The notes under the pieces were generated by a model, which had not been told where the DNA came from, did not search any database, and worked only from the letters and a program-made list of their open reading frames with translations. Shown piece after piece: positions 6,961-7,035 of a stretch of 7,035 bases of DNA; positions within the stretch are counted from its first letter, which is position 1; the number at the start of each line of letters is the position of its first letter. The translations under genes were made by a program, and so were the position numbers. This DNA comes from an uncultured bacterium (lineage in GTDB: Bacteria > Planctomycetota > Uabimicrobiia > Uabimicrobiales > JABWCH01): positions 1 through 7,035 of the forward strand of contig CALKWO010000299.1 of assembly GCA_938003875.1 (NCBI GenBank). Reading direction: 5' to 3'.

Positions 6961-7035
6961 AAAAATTTTGAATCACTCGCTTATACCTATATTCCGCAGC
7001 TTGTAAGTGAACTTTTTTGATTTTTAAAGAGAACC

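Noticed and set aside
6961..7035. Possible terminator or promoter after the last gene
   Set aside because: There is no GC-rich stem followed by a T run. The TCACT/AGTGA pairing spans too large a loop. TTGAAT and TATATT are only 14 bases apart, so no promoter is called.

Overview
The window is AT-rich bacterial chromosome with five complete protein-coding genes in two divergent transcription units. The units meet in a control region of about 260 bases (3629-3888). The left unit, on the minus strand, reads FHA/pseudokinase gene -> murF -> mraY, with gaps of only 21-22 bases. The right unit, on the plus strand, reads membrane-anchored alpha/beta hydrolase -> 704-residue exported multi-pass membrane protein, with a 21-base gap. 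I see no tRNA, rRNA, CRISPR, insertion sequence or clear terminator.

The organism makes peptidoglycan precursors by the usual route (MurF, MraY) and uses eukaryotic-like signalling domains (FHA plus a kinase fold). MraY starts and ends much like planctomycete proteins as I remember them. A low-GC member of the Planctomycetota or a related PVC-type lineage is my best guess, but the sequence does not prove it.

Left unit: MurF adds D-Ala-D-Ala to the UDP-MurNAc-tripeptide, and MraY moves the finished pentapeptide onto undecaprenyl phosphate. The first gene of the unit encodes an N-terminal FHA domain fused to a protein-kinase fold. That fold has lost the glycine loop, the ATP-binding lysine and the HRD aspartate, so it is probably a phosphothreonine-reading pseudokinase made together with two cell-wall enzymes. 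A sigma70-like promoter (TTGACA, 17-base spacer, TAGTAT) lies just upstream of it. mraY stops 7 bases from the window edge, so the unit may continue to the left.

Right unit: the hydrolase has an N-terminal membrane anchor and a complete Ser-Asp-His triad, resembling Est30-type carboxylesterases. Its partner has a signal peptide, a helical extracytoplasmic domain of about 270 residues, and a membrane domain of about seven to eight segments containing a His/Asp/Gly-rich motif. I cannot assign it a function.

The leader of the right unit holds a GC-rich palindromic element that looks like a dispersed repeat. It stands out from the AT-rich surroundings and is open in the hydrolase frame, so an automatic caller can wrongly extend the hydrolase N-terminus through it. 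Three start sites (mraY, the FHA gene and the hydrolase) are placed downstream of the longest open frame, on the evidence of ribosome binding sites and, for the FHA gene, the promoter. The last 75 bases (6961-7035) show no convincing feature.
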